Below are positions 12,842-13,650 of a stretch of 13,650 nt of DNA, in pieces. The stretch spans positions 1 to 13,650 of the forward strand of contig JACQWZ010000040.1 in NCBI GenBank assembly GCA_016209005.1, in the 5' to 3' direction. The position numbers and the translations under genes are program-made. This DNA is from Candidatus Kuenenbacteria bacterium. GTDB taxonomy: Bacteria > Patescibacteriota > Patescibacteriia > UBA2591 > PGYQ01. The notes beneath the pieces are model-generated. The model made no database searches and had not been told where the DNA came from. It saw nothing but the letters and a program-made list of their open reading frames with translations. Numbering within the stretch: position 1 is the first letter of the stretch; each line of letters begins with the position of its first letter.

Positions 12842-12906
12842 ATATTAAGTTTATATTTCTGTATTGATAAACCTTTCTATAGGTGGGGTTCGGAATTTCA
12901 TATAAC

Positions 12907-13010
12907 GTATCGGAATGCGAAGTTGCGAGCGAGCGTGGCGGTATAATTTTCTCACCGCCTAAGTGAGCGAAGCAATATGGGCGGAACGACCAACGGGAGT
13001 GTAGTGTCTC
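12907..13010. repeat. GC-rich palindromic block beside the cassette
   Basis: GGCGGT (12937-12942) and ACCGCC (12954-12959) form a hairpin flanked by TTGC and GCAA, within runs of GAGCGAGCG and GTGAGCGAAG. The block ends in GTGTCTC (13004-13010), the complement of GAGACAC at 12146-12152 beyond the other side of the cassette. On the minus strand it leads directly into GTTATAT, the box that would start the DUF4334 cassette, so it could be the preceding attC site. I could not find a matching R'' box. Confidence 0.4.
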
Positions 13011-13023
13011 ATTTATTTAATTT

Positions 13024-13052
13024 TTGTGTTATTTATTATTATGTGGTATAAT
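13024..13052 (+). promoter_or_regulatory. Sigma-70-type promoter upstream of the transposase remnant
   Basis: TTGTGT (13024-13029) and TATAAT (13047-13052) are separated by 17 bases, with TGG directly before the -10 box. Immediately downstream, ATGTTAAT (13051-13058) and ATTAACAT (13077-13084) form an 8 bp inverted repeat, and GCTTCTTTC / GAAAGAAGC (13110-13118 and 13122-13130) a 9 bp hairpin with a TAA loop. Confidence 0.55.
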
Positions 13053-13092
13053 GTTAATGAAGAAATTTTTTTATTTATTAACATTAAATCAT

Positions 13093-13650
13093 ATGAAAAA
13101 ATATCAAGTGCTTCTTTCTAAGAAAGAAGCGGAAAAATTATAGAGTAAAAAATGCCACTGCTGATTTTCCTAAAACTTTTTATTGGCACATTATCTTTAC
13201 TGTTCCAGACTATCTTTGGTATTATTTTGGGAATGAATCTAATAAACCATTGCTTGATTTTTTATTTAAAGCCAGCGCGGAAACTGTTTTGGGTTGGTTT
13301 CAATCAAGAGGTTTATTACCGGGCATTACATCGGTCTTGCATACTTTTGGCAAAAAATTAAATTACAATACTCATATTCATATGATAGTCACAGCGGCTG
13401 GACTTGGTTATGATAATAAAGGTAATCCTTTTTGGAAAGAAATTAATTATTTGCCTGAAAAAGTTTTAAAAAAAAGATGGCGAGCTATTCTTTTATCCCT
13501 GCTTTCAAAATATACGTGTCAAGCAATTAAGGAATGTTGCCGAACTTTCATCGGCTCTGCAACTAAAAATGTTGCCAAAGGAGCAGATGATTTTTTAAAA
13601 ATTTCGACCTTTTTTTGTGATACAATTGTTATATGCGATTGTTTTTTACA
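13093..13650 (+). pseudogene. IS91-family (HUH) transposase remnant
   Basis: A short frame from ATG 13093 (MKKYQVLLSKKEAEKL) hits TAG at 13141-13143. From 13142 the +1 frame stays open to the window end without an ATG near its start. It reads ADFPKTFYWHIIFTVPDYLW, then DFLFKASAETVLGWFQSRGL, then LLPGITSVLHTFGKKLNYNT and HIHMIVTAAGLG. This is the IS91/IS801 transposase core, with the HUH metal motif as HIH. The KKEAE stretch matches the residues that normally precede this core, so one frameshift divides them. The cysteine-rich zinc finger expected at the N-terminus is missing, and the catalytic tyrosine region is not seen. After about 13515 the frame becomes Cys-rich and I no longer recognise the family, so the element may be truncated there. 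IS91 transposases move DNA by rolling-circle transfer. Confidence 0.75.

Larger units (their letters stand above)
12303..12906. mobile_element. DUF4334 cassette-like unit with inverted-repeat boundaries
   Basis: The single gene is bounded by GTTATATGA (12303-12311) and its exact complement TCATATAAC (12898-12906). Further in are GTTCCAAACCCCACTAT (12344-12360) and a near-complement at 12879-12896 (one mismatch, one gap). The left boundary additionally carries two tiny palindromes, CCCGAAGGG and GGTTGCGAAGCAACC. The flanks are far richer in GC than the surrounding DNA. This organisation suggests a laterally acquired unit, either an integron-type cassette or an element with terminal inverted repeats. 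Confidence 0.5.

Noticed and set aside
12496..12867. Plus-strand open frame opposite the DUF4334 gene
   Set aside because: The minus-strand frame has the GXWXG and DUF4334 motifs and a strong ribosome site; this one is its shadow.
13152..13361. 69-residue hydrophobic frame with an ATG
   Set aside because: It is out of phase with the recognisable IS91 core encoded by the same bases.

Overview
The window is about 70% A+T. Its intact reading frames close on TAA, TAG or TGA with no in-frame UGA, so the standard genetic code applies. The mix of genes resembles a Patescibacteria (Candidate Phyla Radiation) genome, most like Parcubacteria or a related lineage. Pointers are a very large exported lamin-tail-domain protein, MraY with an NEIDGLDGLAGG motif, small multi-pass membrane proteins, mostly weak or absent Shine-Dalgarno sites, and simple intergenic repeats of the AAGCTACAAGCT and INNQQ/TINNE type. 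This assignment is inference from gene content; no rRNA or marker phylogeny is available here.

Left part (1-3070): the 5' end of a DUF559 endonuclease-like gene (minus strand) faces a degenerate 34-37 bp tandem repeat, which is itself split by a ~97 bp MITE-like insertion. Next comes a four-gene restriction-modification operon (M - HARE-HTH/COG2958-like - DpnD/PcfM-like - PD-(D/E)XK nuclease), read from an extended -10 promoter to a hairpin terminator. The operon is dead. The methylase stops just after its NPPY motif. The HARE-HTH gene carries a 116 bp MITE and a premature TAA. The nuclease carries a second, identical and inverted copy of the same MITE. Removing each MITE plus one 5 bp target duplication restores the reading frame exactly in both genes.

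Middle part (3073-10340, plus strand): a five-helix membrane protein sits 2 bp upstream of a 1500-residue exported protein. That protein has an LCAT/PGAP1-like alpha/beta-hydrolase domain, three lamin-tail domains, two OB-fold-like domains and a C-terminal membrane segment. Its domains are joined by Asn/Gln-rich INNQQ-TINNE linkers. A strong terminator follows. Then come an aminoglycoside-phosphotransferase-fold kinase, carrying an in-frame GC-rich palindrome, and a TrpH/YciV-type PHP phosphoesterase.

Right part (10323-13650): mraY (minus strand) overlaps the PHP gene tail to tail. Upstream of it, across an AAGCTACAAGCT repeat hairpin, lies a small membrane protein. Beyond is accessory DNA: a 123 bp element with TGTCATTCCGACC ends, a cassette-like unit with a GXWXG/DUF4334 gene flanked by inverted repeats and an attC-like palindrome, and a promoter leading into a broken IS91-family (HUH) transposase that runs toward the right edge.

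The main discoveries are the MITE-killed R-M island with a reconstructable ancestral operon, the repeat-built linkers of the giant lipase/lamin-tail protein, and the cassette-like DUF4334 unit.
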